DNA of 64,000 nucleotides from NCBI RefSeq assembly GCF_949987535.1, contig NC_080078.1:26060942-26124941 (forward strand). Direction: 5' to 3'. The translations under genes and the position numbers were made by a program. The stretch's first letter is position 1. Each line of letters begins with the position of its first letter. The notes under the pieces were generated by a model that had not been told where the DNA came from, searched no databases, and worked only from the letters and a program-made list of their open reading frames with translations. The stretch comes from Balaenoptera acutorostrata (lineage: Eukaryota; Chordata; Mammalia; Artiodactyla; Balaenopteridae). Below are positions 33,449 through 43,885 of this stretch, in pieces.

Positions 33449-33525
33449 AGGGCGGGAGGCAACGGCGGAGAGAGCCGGGGCCGCAACGCCGCCTGGTTGG
33501 CCGGCGCGTCACGGGGATGCGGCGG

Positions 33526-33549
33526 CCCCGCCCCGCACGGCCCCGCCCC
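33526..33549 (-). promoter_or_regulatory. Pair of GC boxes (Sp1/KLF-type)
   Basis: ccccgcccc occurs at 33,526-33,534 and again at 33,541-33,549, 15 bp apart, that is GGGGCGGGG on the ABCC1 strand. They lie about 150-175 bp upstream of the ATG, near the expected start site. Confidence 0.65.
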
Positions 33550-33739
33550 GCTCACCTCGTCCGGCCCGCGTGGGCCGCGGCGGGAGGCTGCACCCTCGCC
33601 GGTCCGTCCGGTCAGCCGCGGACCCTCGGGCGCCCGATCCTACCCCCTCATAGGAGGCCCGGGGAAGGCCGCTGCAGATGCGGTCGCGACCTTTGTGCTC
33701 AGACCCCGCGACCAGTTTTCAAATCCTGCTGTAACAACA

Positions 33740-33960
33740 ACGACGACGACAGCAATAGTAATAGAAACAACCGGGGGAAATAAAGTATACTGATCCATCT
33801 ATGAGCCAGGAGAGTGCCAGACACCGTAGCTGCGTCCTCATTGCACCCTCACTGTTATGACTCCCTTTTCATGAAGGAAGAAAACAAGAGGCAGAGAGGT
33901 TTGAGTGACTTCTCCAGCGTCACCGGGCTTACCCATACTGCTGACTCCAGAGCTGACGCA
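33740..33960 (-). repeat. MIR fragment next to the CpG island
   Basis: Text such as ggagagtgccagacaccgtag and caagaggcagagaggtttg fits MIR in reverse, strongly diverged. Confidence 0.5.
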
Positions 33961-33974
33961 GAAACAGTAGGAGG

Positions 33975-34130
33975 TGGATACTCTATTTAATCTACGCTTT
34001 ACAGGTGGAGAAACTGAGGCTCAGAGAGGTGAAGCGACTTGCCCAAGGTCACACAGCTGGCAAGTGGCAAAAGTGGGATTGGAACCCATGACCAGTCTGA
34101 CTCCAGAGCACTCATGGCCTGAAGTCTCCA
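33975..34130 (-). repeat. MIR SINE
   Basis: Reads gctttacaggtggagaaact, then gaggctcagagaggtgaagc, then gcccaaggtcacacagctgg, and ggattggaacccatgacc. Confidence 0.82.
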
Positions 34131-34264
34131 ATCTCCATCCCAAACAGCTGTGTGCAAAGCAGCGTTTGACATTTTCTCCACCTTTTCTGCAGCACTTAGC
34201 AAATAACCAGGTTATTGATCCTTACCTTTGAGGTAAAGAAACTGAGGCCTAGAGATACAGTAAT

Positions 34265-34475
34265 AATTAACAAGCATTCACAGTCATGGGGCTTCCTAAG
34301 GCTGAGTTGTTAGCAATGAACATGAATTAACTTGTGTAATGCTCACAAGAACCCCAAGAGGTAAGTACTATTATTATCCCCATCTTGCAGTTGAGGAGAC
34401 TGAGGCCAACTGAGGCAGAGTACTTTGTCAGGGATTATGTAGACCGTAAGTGGCTGAACCAAACTTTGAATCCAA
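34265..34475 (-). repeat. MIR SINE
   Basis: Reads gaggtaagtactattattat, then ccccatcttgcagttgagg, then agactgaggccaactgagg. Confidence 0.75.
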
Positions 34476-34633
34476 GGTGACTGATCGGGAAGGGAGGAAT
34501 CTATAATGCTAACCATCTTGCCATACTGTCTCTTTTTAATATACAGGCAGTCAGTGACAGAAGCTGGGCCTGGGGCCTGGGAGTCAAAGCTTTCCTCCTT
34601 AATCCCCTGCCTGATGTATGGTTTCCATTACAT

Positions 34634-34649
34634 ACACACACACACACAC
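34634..34649. repeat. (CA)n microsatellite
   Basis: Eight CA units in a row. Confidence 0.9.
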
Positions 34650-34869
34650 CAGCTGCACCAAATAAAACAGGAACAGTGATTGAACTTGAGACCGACCCCC
34701 CTCCCCCTACCACTGCCCTGCCATGGACCTAGTGAGGGAGGGAGTGAGATAGGATTGTTTTCTGTGATTTTTTTTTATTGGCCCAGGTTCCCCTCAGGGT
34801 GAGTGAGTTTTTATGGGATAATTACTTTCAGGTTATCATGCTCTTTGGGCTGTTGCCTTGACATTTATA

Positions 34870-35490
34870 CATTTAACAAATACTTACTGAGCATTTACTA
34901 TATGCCAGGTCTTGCTGGAAACAAGACAAAGTTGCTGCTCTTATGGAGCTTAAAGTGTTGGGGTTTCTTGCGGGGGGGGGGGGGTTAAAGTGTTTTTTTT
35001 AATGGGAGGGGAACAGGTTAATCAAATAATCACATAAAGTGTATTTACAGCTGTGATAAAAGCTAGGAAGAAAAAGTGGGAGTAAGAGGGTTTTAAAAGG
35101 TCCTGGCCTACTGGCAGTGGAAGTCAGCGAAGGCTTCCTGGAGGAAGGGTCTTTTGAACTGGGATACAAGTGATGAGTCTGGTTTCATGAGGCCTGGGTT
35201 GTGTTCTGGGATGAAGAAAACAGCTTATGGAAAACCATGAAGCAGGACAGAGCAAGTCCCTGGAGGAACCTGAAGACAGTCTGGGTGGCAGGAATCAGAG
35301 ACAGAAGCAGAAGGGACTCATCTGGGGCAGGAGGGATCAGGAGGGGCCAGAGCATGCAGGATCTTGTTGGCTAGAGGAGGGGTTTCAGCCTGGCCCCATG
35401 AGTGATGGGGAGCCATTTGTGGATTTTAAGCGGGGTACGAGATGGTCAGATTTCTTTCCATGTTTATTCAAGTTCTTTATTCATCCATTC
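34870..35490 (-). repeat. L2 LINE fragment
   Basis: Reads catttaacaaatacttactg, then gagcatttactatatgccag, later ggaggaagggtcttttgaac, ggatcttgttggctagagg and gggagccatttgtggatttt. This is reverse L2. A G10 tract lies inside at about 34,973. Confidence 0.7.
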
Positions 35491-35499
35491 TTTCAACAA

Positions 35500-36420
35500 A
35501 TATTTATTTTTATGAAAAGGTGCTCAACATCATTAGTCATCAGGGAAATGCAAGTAAAATCCCAGTGAAATACCATTACACACCCACCAGAATGACTGAA
35601 ATGAAAACGCCAAGTCTTGGCAAAGATGCGGAACAACCGAAACTCACCCCCTGTTAGTGGAAGTGTAAATTGGTTCAACCACTTTGGAAAACCGTTTGGC
35701 AATTTTTGCTAAAGCTAAACATACAACTACAGGGTGACACAGCAATTCCACTCCTTTCCCAGAGAAAGGAGTGCTTTTGTCCATCAAAAGACATCTACCA
35801 AAAATGTCCAGAACAGCTTTATTCAAATAGCCCCAAACTAGAAACAACCTGACTGTCCATCAATAGTCAAAAGGATGAATAAATTGTGGTGTGACACAGC
35901 AAAAAAATAAAAAGGATCAAACTACTAATGCATGTAACATTATGGACAAATCTCACGACACATAATAAGGAGCAAAAGAAGCCAAACATGAAAGAGTACA
36001 TTTTTCATGATCCCATTTAGATGAAGTTCAAGCACAGGCAAAAACTAATAAACGTTGATTGATGTCAGAATAGTGGTTACCTTTAGGGAGTGTGATTAGG
36101 ACGAGGTACAAGAGAGCCTGCTGGAGAGCTAGAAATGTTCTATAACTTGATCTGGTGGTCATTAGATGGTTTACACACACACACACATTTTAAAATTTAT
36201 TGAGCTGGACATTTAAGTTTGCTATGCTTTGCTTTGTAAAAGTTATACCTTAGGGAATTCCCTGGCGGTCCAATGGTTAGGAATCTGTGCTGCCACTGCA
36301 GGGGGCACAGGTTCGATCCCTGGTCGGGGAACTAAGATCCCACATGCCACAAGGTGCAGCCAAAAAAAAAAAAAAGTTATACGAAAATTTGAAATAGAAA
36401 ATAAGTAAATAAAATAAAAA
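35500..36420 (+). mobile_element. L1 LINE 3' fragment, interrupted by a SINE
   Basis: Reads ggtgctcaacatcattagtc, then atcagggaaatgcaagtaaa, then ccatcaatagtcaaaaggat and tagtggttacctttagggag. A (CA)n run lies at 36,173-36,187. A SINE interrupts it near the 3' end. Confidence 0.82.
36249..36371 (+). mobile_element. Short cetacean tRNA SINE
   Basis: The head gggaattccctggcggtcc and B box aggttcgatccctggtcgg are flanked by the TSD aaaagttatac on both sides. Confidence 0.92.
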
Positions 36421-36630
36421 TATTTACTGGGGCCTACCATGTAGGTGCTGTAGAGACACTTCGGTAAACAAAACAAAGATCTCTGCCTTCGTGAGAAGCA
36501 AGCAGACGACAGAGCAAATGAATGAGGATACCGTTTTCCAGGAGCAGAAACTGAAGGTTAGAGGGATGAGATAACTTGCCCATGATCCCACAGCTGGGAT
36601 GTAGCAGAGAGGAGACTCAGCCCTGCTTTA
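36410..36630 (-). repeat. L2 and MIR fragments, adjoining
   Basis: 36,418-36,510 reads ggggcctaccatgtaggtgc, an L2 end. 36,530-36,620 reads ggagcagaaactgaaggtta then gcccatgatcccacagctgg, a MIR. Both are in reverse orientation and diverged. Confidence 0.5.
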
Positions 36631-37213
36631 ACCACCAAACCCTCCCCGCACTTCTTTTTCAGCCACAGACTCACAAGTCTTCCCCTCCCCTTCTTTCCAA
36701 GCCCCTTCCTTCCCACCTGTGGCTCAAGTACAGTAATGAACACCCTCAGACCCAGCAGCTCTGGGCCCTGGGCCAAACCCACTCAATGAAAACAAACAAA
36801 ATAAATTGATGGTGAAAATGCAGGATCTGGATTCCAAGCATCAGCAGCCCTGGTAGACCATGAGTTGAGTGAATCATATATTAAGAATGCCAGAGAGATC
36901 CTTTCTGTTTTTCCCTGAAATCAGAGTACCATGTTCCTGTTCACTTATTTCACAGGACTTTTCACTATTTGTAATCATCTAATTACTTACTTGCTCCATA
37001 TAGGCCTCCCCAGCCATACTGGAATCTTCCAGCTACTGCTGTCTCTCACCTGGACTGCTGTAACAGCCTCCTGCCTGGTCTCCCCATCCCTGTCCCTCCC
37101 CACTGCAATCAGAGCTCAACACAGCAACCAGAGGAGTCCTATTAAAGCAAGGAAACAACACCCCTGCATAAAGCCCCCCTGGCCTCCTGTCGTGCTTAGT
37201 ACAAAATCCTACT

Positions 37214-38157
37214 GGATGTGATCCAGCAATTCCATTTCTGGGTAGACCCCCAAAAGAAGTAAAAGCAAGAACTTGAAAAGATATTTCCACACCCATGTTC
37301 ATAGCAGCATTGTTCACAATAGCCAGGAAGTGAAAGCAACCCAGGTGTCCATCAATAGATGAATAGATAAAGAAAATGTCTTCTATACATGTAATGGAAT
37401 ATTATTCAGCCTTAAAAGGGAAAGAAATTTTGACACATGCTACAAGGGTGAACTTTGAAGACATTATGCCAGGTGAAATAAGACAGTCATAAAAGGAGAA
37501 ATATTGTATGCGTCCGCTTATATGAAGTTCCCAGAGTAGTCAAGTTCATAGAGACGGACAGTAGAATGGTGGTTGCCAGGAGTGAGGTGGGAGATGGGGA
37601 CTTAGTGTTTAATGGGTATAGAGTGTCCATCTGAGAAGAAGAAAAAGTTCTGGAGGCGGATGGTGGGGACAGTTGGACAACAGTATGAGTATAATTAATG
37701 CCACAGAACTATACACTTAAAAATGGTCAAGATGGTAAATTTTATGTTGCGTACATTTTACCACAATAAAAAAATATATGGGGGCTTCCCTGGTGGCGCA
37801 GTGGTTGAGAGTCTGCCTGCCAATGCAGGGGACACGGGTTCGAGCCCTGGTCTGGGAAGATCCCACATGCCGCGGAGCGACTAGGCCCGTGAGCCACAGT
37901 TGCTGAGCCTGCGCGTCTGGAGCCTGTGCTCTGCAACGGTAGAGGCCGCGATTGTGAGAGGCCTGCGCACCGCGATGAAGAGTGGCCCCCACTTGCCGCA
38001 ACTAGAGAAAGCCCTCACACAGAAACGAAGACCCCAACACAGCCATAAATAAATAAATTTAAAAAAAAATCCTGCTTTGATAATAATAGTGAATAATAAC
38101 AATTATCTAAAAAAAAAAATATGAAAAAAGGAAGCAAAATAGAGTGGTTTTAAAAAA
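37214..38157 (+). mobile_element. L1 LINE 3' fragment inserted in L2
   Basis: Reads gtgatccagcaattccattt, then catagcagcattgttcacaa, then ggtgtccatcaatagatgaa, and aatggtcaagatggtaaatt. The target aaatcctact occurs on both sides (37,205-37,213 region and 38,159-38,168 region). A CHR-2 lies inside. Confidence 0.8.
37781..38069 (+). mobile_element. CHR-2 SINE, single-unit subfamily
   Basis: Has the ggggcttccctggtggcgc head and the B box ggttcgagccc. Only one gcaccgcgatgaagag unit is present, followed by ccctcacacagaaacgaag. Confidence 0.93.
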
Positions 38158-38542
38158 AAAATCCTACTAGGCCTCTATGATATGGTCCTTGCCCATCCCC
38201 AATGTCCTCTTGAACCCCTTTGTCCTCGGTCGCTGTGCTGCTGCAGCCACACTGAGAGCTTTCTGTTTCTTGAACACCCCAAGCCCATCCCACCTCCAAA
38301 TCTTTCCCCCTGCCAATCCCTCTGCCTGGAACCCTCAGCCTGCGAAGCTTCAAGTAGCCTGGGCTCCCTGCTCGCCCAGCCTCAGCTCGAATGCCATCCC
38401 CTTAGAGAGACTTCCCTACTTCATTTACCTCGAGTAGCCACCATCCCCTCATCTCACCCCTACTCTAACACGATCTGAATTTTTTTTTTAATTGTCTTTT
38501 AACCTTCCTTTCCCCAGTTATTCCTGCCAGACTCTCAAGTTC

Positions 38543-38731
38543 TTTTTTTTAATTAATTAATTTATTTATTTATCTGGCTGCGTCGTCTCTTAGCTGCAGC
38601 ACATGGGATCTTTAGTTGTGGCATGTGGGATATTTAGTTGTGGCATGCGGGATCTAGTTCCCTGACCAGGGGTCGAACCCTGGCCCCTGCATTGAGAGTG
38701 CAGAGTCTCAGCCACTGGACCACTAGGGAAG
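38543..38731 (-). mobile_element. Cetacean tRNA SINE (CHR-1-like)
   Basis: Right end cactagggaagttcc, B-box area ggggtcgaaccctgg, and a (TTAA/TTTA)n tail complement at the left. Confidence 0.85.
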
Positions 38732-38844
38732 TTCCTGAAATTTTTTAATTGGTTCTTCTTCCTCCTAGAATAAGAGCATGACCTTATCTTCCTTCACAAT
38801 TCAATCAGCAAATATTTATTGCCAAACAGTGTTCTGGGCAGGAG

Positions 38845-39300
38845 ATGGCAAACTACCACCAGCCACCTGTTTGTATAAATAAAGTTTTATTGGAACATAG
38901 TCCCACAAGTCCTTTTATGTGTTTTTTTTTTTTTAATGCTCTATGGAATTCTTTCTTTTTTTTTTTTGGCTGCATTGGGTCTTTGTTCCTGTGTGTGGGC
39001 TTTCTCTAGTTGTGGCTCGCAGGCTCTAGAGCTCAGGCTCAGTAGTTGTGTCACATGGGCTTAGTTGCTCTGAGGCATGTGGGATCTTCCTGGACCAGGG
39101 CTCGAACCCATGTCCCCTGCATTGACAGGCGGATTCTTAACCGCTGCACCACCAGGGAAGTCCCCTTTTATGTATTTTTCATGGCTGTTTTCATGCTACA
39201 AGCTCAGAACTGGGTAGTTGCAACAGAGACCGCATGACCAAAAAGCCTAAAATGTTTACTGCCTTGGTCTTTACCTGAAAAATTGTACTGACCTGTGGTC
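38845..39300 (+). mobile_element. hAT-like DNA transposon split by a SINE
   Basis: The left part, 38,845-38,920, reads gatggcaaactaccaccagc and aaataaagttttattggaac. The right part, 39,164-39,300, reads tttttcatggctgttttcat and gtagttgcaacagagaccgc. Same family as 12,888-13,112. Confidence 0.6.
38921..39163 (-). mobile_element. Cetacean tRNA SINE (CHR-1-like)
   Basis: Right end accaccagggaagtcccc, B-box area ggctcgaacccatg, and a T-rich left end. TSD ccttttatgt at 38,911-38,920 and 39,164-39,173. Confidence 0.9.
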
Positions 39301-39835
39301 TAGGAGTTTGGCCTACATCAGGGAGCAAAACATACCAAAATCCCCTGCCCACACTGTGGAGCTGAGATTCTGGTGCAGCTGAGATTCTGGTGGGAGAGAG
39401 AAAGAGATTTACCTGTTTACAAGAGAAATAGGACAGAGTTTAATATAGATGACTTAGGATAGTTAAATGCTGAGAAGAAAAATGTACAGTATGGGTCAGG
39501 AGGGTGGATATCTAGACTGAGTGATCAGGGAAGACGGACCAAGGAGGTGGCATTTAAGTAAATGTACGAAGGGAGAGTGGATTTTGGGGGAGCACTAAAT
39601 CAAAGGCCTGGGCTGAGGCATGACAACCAAGCTTGGATAAGAGCAGAGAACCCAGTGGGGTTGGAAGGGAGATGCAGCCAGTTCACGTAGGGCCTCATAG
39701 TTCCCAGCGATGACTTGGTTATCCTTGGAGTGAAGCAGGAGGTCACGGGAGGGAATTGAGCAGAGCTGCTGGTGTGACTTGACTTTATCAGCATCACTTG
39801 GGCTGCTGGGTGAAAATAGACTGTGATGAAGAATG
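39300..39835 (-). repeat. L2 LINE fragment
   Basis: Reads gggagcaaaacataccaaaa, later ggaggtggcatttaagtaaa and ggcatgacaaccaagcttgg. Diverged reverse L2. Confidence 0.55.
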
Positions 39836-39849
39836 TCACCTGCCATATC

Positions 39850-40272
39850 AGTAAACAAAGGATGTTGTGGCCATCAAGCCATCAGCCCCTGCAGCCACCT
39901 CCAACTGTGCACCCTGAGAGGATTCAGGGTGGAGAAAAGCAGGATACTGGCCCTGGATAGTTAAGGTGCCTATCAAAGGAATGATTTCAGTGAGCTCAGA
40001 TTCTTGCATCTTCCCATGCATAGAGAAGCACTAAATTCATCGACTTGAGATGCCTGGTTTTCTTTGATTAACAGTAACCTTTTGCTGGTCCAACTACCTG
40101 GCTTTTGCTGCAAAAACTCCTATATATCCTGGCTCCTCCCTTACCTCTTCGGAGCAGGCCCTCAGAGCTATCTGGAGAGGCTGTCTCCCAGGCGTGAGTC
40201 CTCAGAAAGTCCATTGAATAAAACATAATTCTCAGCTTTTAGGCTGTTCATTTTTTGTCAGTCGACAAGACC
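39850..40272 (+). mobile_element. Solo LTR (retroviral class uncertain)
   Basis: The region ends with a TATA-like ctatatatcc (about 40,120), gtccattgaataaaacataa with AATAAA, and a terminal ttgtcagtcgaca. It starts near tgttgtggccatcaagcc. This is the layout of a retroviral LTR. No internal gene is nearby. The family is not named and the TSD is unclear. Confidence 0.6.
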
Positions 40273-41060
40273 ATGGGCTGGGCAGGGAGGGGCGGAAGCA
40301 GGGCTAGCAGCTGGGAAGCAAGGTTTGATATGCTCAAAGAGGTCTAGGAGTAAAAGGGTTAATATCAGCCTGGACTGCCAAGTGGACCCAGGGTCCTGTT
40401 TTTCCGAAACTACAGCGTTCAATAATTGTGGACCACTGTATTCAGAACACCTTTATCTGAAGCTCTGTGTCTGGCTTGGAACTCAAGGCAGCTTCTCAGT
40501 GTCTGAGTTCCAGGAGAGAGAAAGGCATGTCATTGGTACTCATAGAATTTCAAACTGCAAATTTTCTATAATTTTAGAGAACGAAGTTTCTCAGCGGGTA
40601 AGAAAGTAGTGGTCACTCAAAGAGGGGTGGGGGGCGGGTACTATGGCACTTTAAAGCTGTGAGTGTCCTTGGAAGAAATACTATTTTCTGGTACCTTTGC
40701 AGCCAGCTTTATCATGTCTGTTACCCCAGCCTGAAGAATGGCCTGGCTGAGTTTTGGATCTCTCAGTCCGATCCAATTTTTACTTTCCTACAATTAAGGA
40801 TCATGTACTACATTTAGCAGTTTCATCTCTTAAGTGTCTTTTCATCTAGAATACTCCCCACTCTTATATATATATAAAACATTGTCCTGTTGAGGAGAGC
40901 AAGACAATTATACTGTAGAATACCCCACATTCTGGATTTCTCCTTTTTTGTTTCTTCATTGACGTGGTTTACTGCGTTCCTCTGTCCCCTGTATTTTCTG
41001 TAAACGTTAGATCTAAAGGCTTGATTGGATTCAGGTTAGTATACATTCTTCCCGGAATAG
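40272..41060. other. Unassigned intergenic stretch
   Basis: No gene or confident repeat is seen. A short ttatatatatata tract lies near 40,865. Confidence 0.4.
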
Positions 41061-41270
41061 GAGCTACTGGGTGAGGGGGGATTGACTGCAAGGAAACATG
41101 AGGGAACTTTCTGGAATGATGGAAATTTTCTATATCTTGAATGCAGTGGAAATTAGGTGTATACATGTCAGAACCCATCATCAAAGTGGATACTTCAAAT
41201 GGGTACATTTTATTAAACTATATCTGTATAAAACATATCTTTATGAAATTATATCTCAATAGAGGAGAAG
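41060..41270 (+). mobile_element. L1 LINE 3' end
   Basis: Reads ggaatgatggaaattttcta, then tatatcttgaatgcagtgg, and ends gaaattatatctcaatag. Confidence 0.65.
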
Positions 41271-41685
41271 GAGAATCTGTTTAGATCTCAGCTTCTGTGT
41301 GTTCTCTCTCCTAGAACTAAGATGCCTGAGAAAGGGCCTGCGTCCAAGGTGTTCCTGCCTTCACAATTGTCCTTCCTCCACTCTGTAAAAGCAAGGGAAA
41401 TGCTTCTCAGTCATCTTGAAACTTACTAAGGCACGTTGTGCTGTGGTGTAAAAACCTGGATGCTGAACAAAAGCATAAAGATAATAGTGTGTGGTTAGAA
41501 AAGGCAATGCGCCTAAGGACTGGGTAACAAATCCTTTTGCAATTCGGATGATTTCCTATTTGCTTCCAACCAACCTGAAGGAGGCACTGCAAGACTTGTT
41601 GGATAATAGATTATTACAAATAATTTCTGGTAATGAATCATAATGTGATGTGTGGCAAATAGGCATTCAAACATGGGTGACCTTG

Positions 41686-41873
41686 GGGACCTCCCTGGTG
41701 GTGCAGTGGATAAGACTCCGCGCTCCCAATGCAGGGGGCCCGGGTTCAATCACTGGTCAGGGAACTAGATCCCACATGTCGCAACTAAGAGTTCACATGC
41801 CACAACTAAGGAGCCCACCTGCCGCAACTGAGACCCGGTGCAACCAAATAAATAAATAAATATTTTTTAAAAA
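41686..41873 (+). mobile_element. Cetacean tRNA SINE (CHR-1-like)
   Basis: The head gggacctccctggtggtgc and B box gggttcaatcactgg are flanked by a perfect 15-bp TSD, acatgggtgaccttg, at 41,671-41,685 and 41,874-41,888. Confidence 0.93.
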
Positions 41874-42245
41874 ACATGGGTGACCTTGAATTACTTGGCT
41901 GTGACAAAATTTCCATTCCAGTCTCCTGTTTATGTGAAAAACATTTCTCAGTATTTACTTTACAAAAGCAAAAAAAAAAAAAAAAAAGGAATAGAGCTTC
42001 TTCTAAACTCTATCCCATTCCAGCAATAAATAATATTTATCCACAGACAGATGGACACCCCCCAAAAAAACACCAAAAAATAACTAGCTCATCCATCTCA
42101 TTAAAAGACTCATTTAGAATAAAACATACTTTTCAATGTATAACAATTACTGATCATAATGTGGTATATTTATGCTGTTTTGATCAATTATATTCAAATA
42201 ATAATTGTAATGATAATTTAGAGAAAATTTTAACACTTAGAGCCT

Positions 42246-42304
42246 TTTTTTTTTAATTTTATTTTATTTACTTTTTTATACAGCAGGTTCTTATTAGTTA
42301 TCCA
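42246..42304 (-). mobile_element. Extremely 5'-truncated L1 3' end
   Basis: About 58 bp: a T-rich start, then ttatacagcaggttcttatt, then agttatcca, the reverse of the cetartiodactyl L1 terminus. The flanks cacttagagcct and actcttagagcct share a TSD, cttagagcct. Confidence 0.8.
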
Positions 42305-42760
42305 TTTAACTCTTAGAGCCTTATGAACACAGGATACTCTTCAAAATTAGAGTCTTAGGGAAACAGGACGTTATATATACATACACATATATATTAACAT
42401 AACTTACAAACATTTTGTTGCAGAGAAGTATGATCTGGTGATTAATTTTAAAACTTTTCACGTATTATATCAATATTAGGATAGAAGTCTGTGGGAGAAA
42501 TAGAGTGGAAATACAAGTTCAAGGAGAGAAAAAAAAGGTAAAATAAAACTTCCAGTTGTTAAAAGCCTGTTCTTTTTTTTTTCTCTACAAAATTCTCCAT
42601 TTATTTCCATGATGGTGTGTGATTATGTTCATGGATTTTTTAAAATAAATGATGATAGGTATATCTAAAGTATGAAGTAAAATTATATTCTAAAATATCA
42701 ATATTTATAATAACTGGGAAATTAAGACTGCAACTATTTAAACTTACAATAAACAAATTT
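42305..42760. other. AT-rich unassigned stretch
   Basis: Low-complexity AT-rich sequence with no gene. It contains short (AT)n text at about 42,374-42,395. Confidence 0.4.
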
Positions 42761-42762
42761 TA

Positions 42763-43063
42763 GGGACTTCCCTGGTTGGGCAGTGGTTAAAAATCCACCT
42801 GCCAATGCAGGGGACACGGGTTCGAGCCCTGGTCCGGGAAGATCCCACATGCCGCAGAGCAACTAAGCCTGCGCGCCACAACTACTGAGGCCCGCGTGCC
42901 TAGAGCCCGTGCTCCACCACAAGAGAAGCCACCGCAATGAGAAGCCCGCGCACCGCAATGAAGAGTAGCCCCCACTTGCTGTAACTAGAGAAAGCGCGTG
43001 CACAGCAACGAAGACCCCACACAGCCAAAAATAAATAAATAAATAAATTTATTTATTTATTAA
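42763..43063 (+). mobile_element. Cetacean tRNA SINE (CHR-1/CHR-2 intermediate)
   Basis: The head agggacttccctggttggg and B box ggttcgagccc are followed by gcaccgcaatgaagagtag and an (AAAT)n tail that turns into (TTTA)n. A possible TSD is aaatttta on both sides. Confidence 0.9.
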
Positions 43064-43139
43064 AAAAAATTTTAGATGTCAAGTTAAAAATATGCAAGGG
43101 GTACAGAGTTCTTAGAAATTCTTTAAGAAGAAACACAAG

Positions 43140-43680
43140 TAAAATACTTGAAGATCACTAAACAAGACCTTTTGTGCATCTCCTGAGCAGAAACCATGTG
43201 CAGGCAAAATGCTCAAGATCAAGACTGACACGTCCCTGCTCTCATGAGATAACATAGTAATAAACAAATATAAACAAAGGAAGAAAAACAGCCAGTTTCA
43301 GGAGTTGATACTTTGAAGAGTGCAATAAATATAATAGACTGTTCCTCGGATAAGGATGAGGGTGAGGGTGGGGGGAGAGGGGAAGTTGGGTTGATCAGGG
43401 TCTCACAAAGGAAGTGACATTTGAACTGAGACCTGAAGTGAGGATGTCAGCAACCAGAAAACCCGGGAAAGAGAGATTCAGGCTGAGGAAACAGCAAGTG
43501 CAAAGGTCCTGTGGCAGAAACAAGCTTGGTGTGTTCCAGGAATAGAAAGAAGATGCTTGTGGCTGGAGCATGGTGAGCCAGGGGGAGTGCAGGAAAGGTA
43601 GGCTGGGGTGTTGTAGGCTGTTCTGTGGAGTCTGAATTTTATCCTGAAGACAATAGGAACCCTTTAGAACAGAGTTTCTC
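43140..43680 (-). repeat. L2 LINE fragment
   Basis: Reads cagcaagtgcaaaggtcctg, then gtgttccaggaatagaaaga, then ttttatcctgaagacaatag. Reverse L2. Confidence 0.7.
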
Positions 43681-43885
43681 GACTTTTGAGTTTCTCAATG
43701 TCCTATTGACATTTGGTCCAGATAATTCTTTGTTGTGGGGGCTGTCCTGAGCATCGTAGGATGTCTGACAGCATCCCTGTCCACTACGCATTAGATGCCA
43801 GTAGCCCCCTCATCTCAAAACCCATTGCGACAACCAAAAATGTCTCCAGACATCACCAAATATCCTTTGTGGGAGGCTACACACC
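43672..43885 (-). mobile_element. MER5A DNA transposon
   Basis: Reads attgacatttggtccagata, then attctttgttgtgggggctg, then cagcatccctgtccactac and aaatgtctccagacatcacc. Confidence 0.82.

Larger units (their letters stand above)
33376..33600 (-). promoter_or_regulatory. ABCC1: ABCC1 5'UTR and core promoter (start site estimated)
   Basis: The stretch upstream of the ATG is very GC-rich and lacks a TATA box. It includes the (GGC)7 run, two GC boxes and a CGTCA half-site near 33,505. I cannot place the transcription start. By comparison with a human 5'UTR of roughly 200 nt (from memory), it should fall near 33,550-33,600. GC-box-driven initiation is usual for such promoters and is known for human ABCC1. 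Confidence 0.7.
33120..33715. promoter_or_regulatory. ABCC1: CpG island over the ABCC1 promoter and exon 1
   Basis: CpG dinucleotides are dense and unmutated from about 33,120 to 33,715, whereas the sequence on both sides is CpG-poor. The island covers exon 1, its donor and the presumed start region. Boundaries are by eye. CpG islands of this kind mark promoters active in many tissues, in line with the broad expression of ABCC1. Confidence 0.9.
37030..38545 (+). repeat. L2 LINE, split by an L1
   Basis: The left part, 37,030-37,213, reads cctggactgctgtaacagcc, then tcctgcctggtctccccatc. The right part, 38,158-38,545, reads ggcctctatgatatggtcc and tctgcctggaaccctcagcc. Both are forward L2 and join in order across the L1 insertion. 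Confidence 0.72.

Noticed and set aside
33106..33555. Minus-strand frame of 149 aa over the CpG island, in the ABCC1 orientation
   Set aside because: It is out of place relative to ABCC1: it runs through the GTAAGTG donor and starts upstream of the ABCC1 ATG. A GC-driven frame is more likely than an alternative N-terminus.
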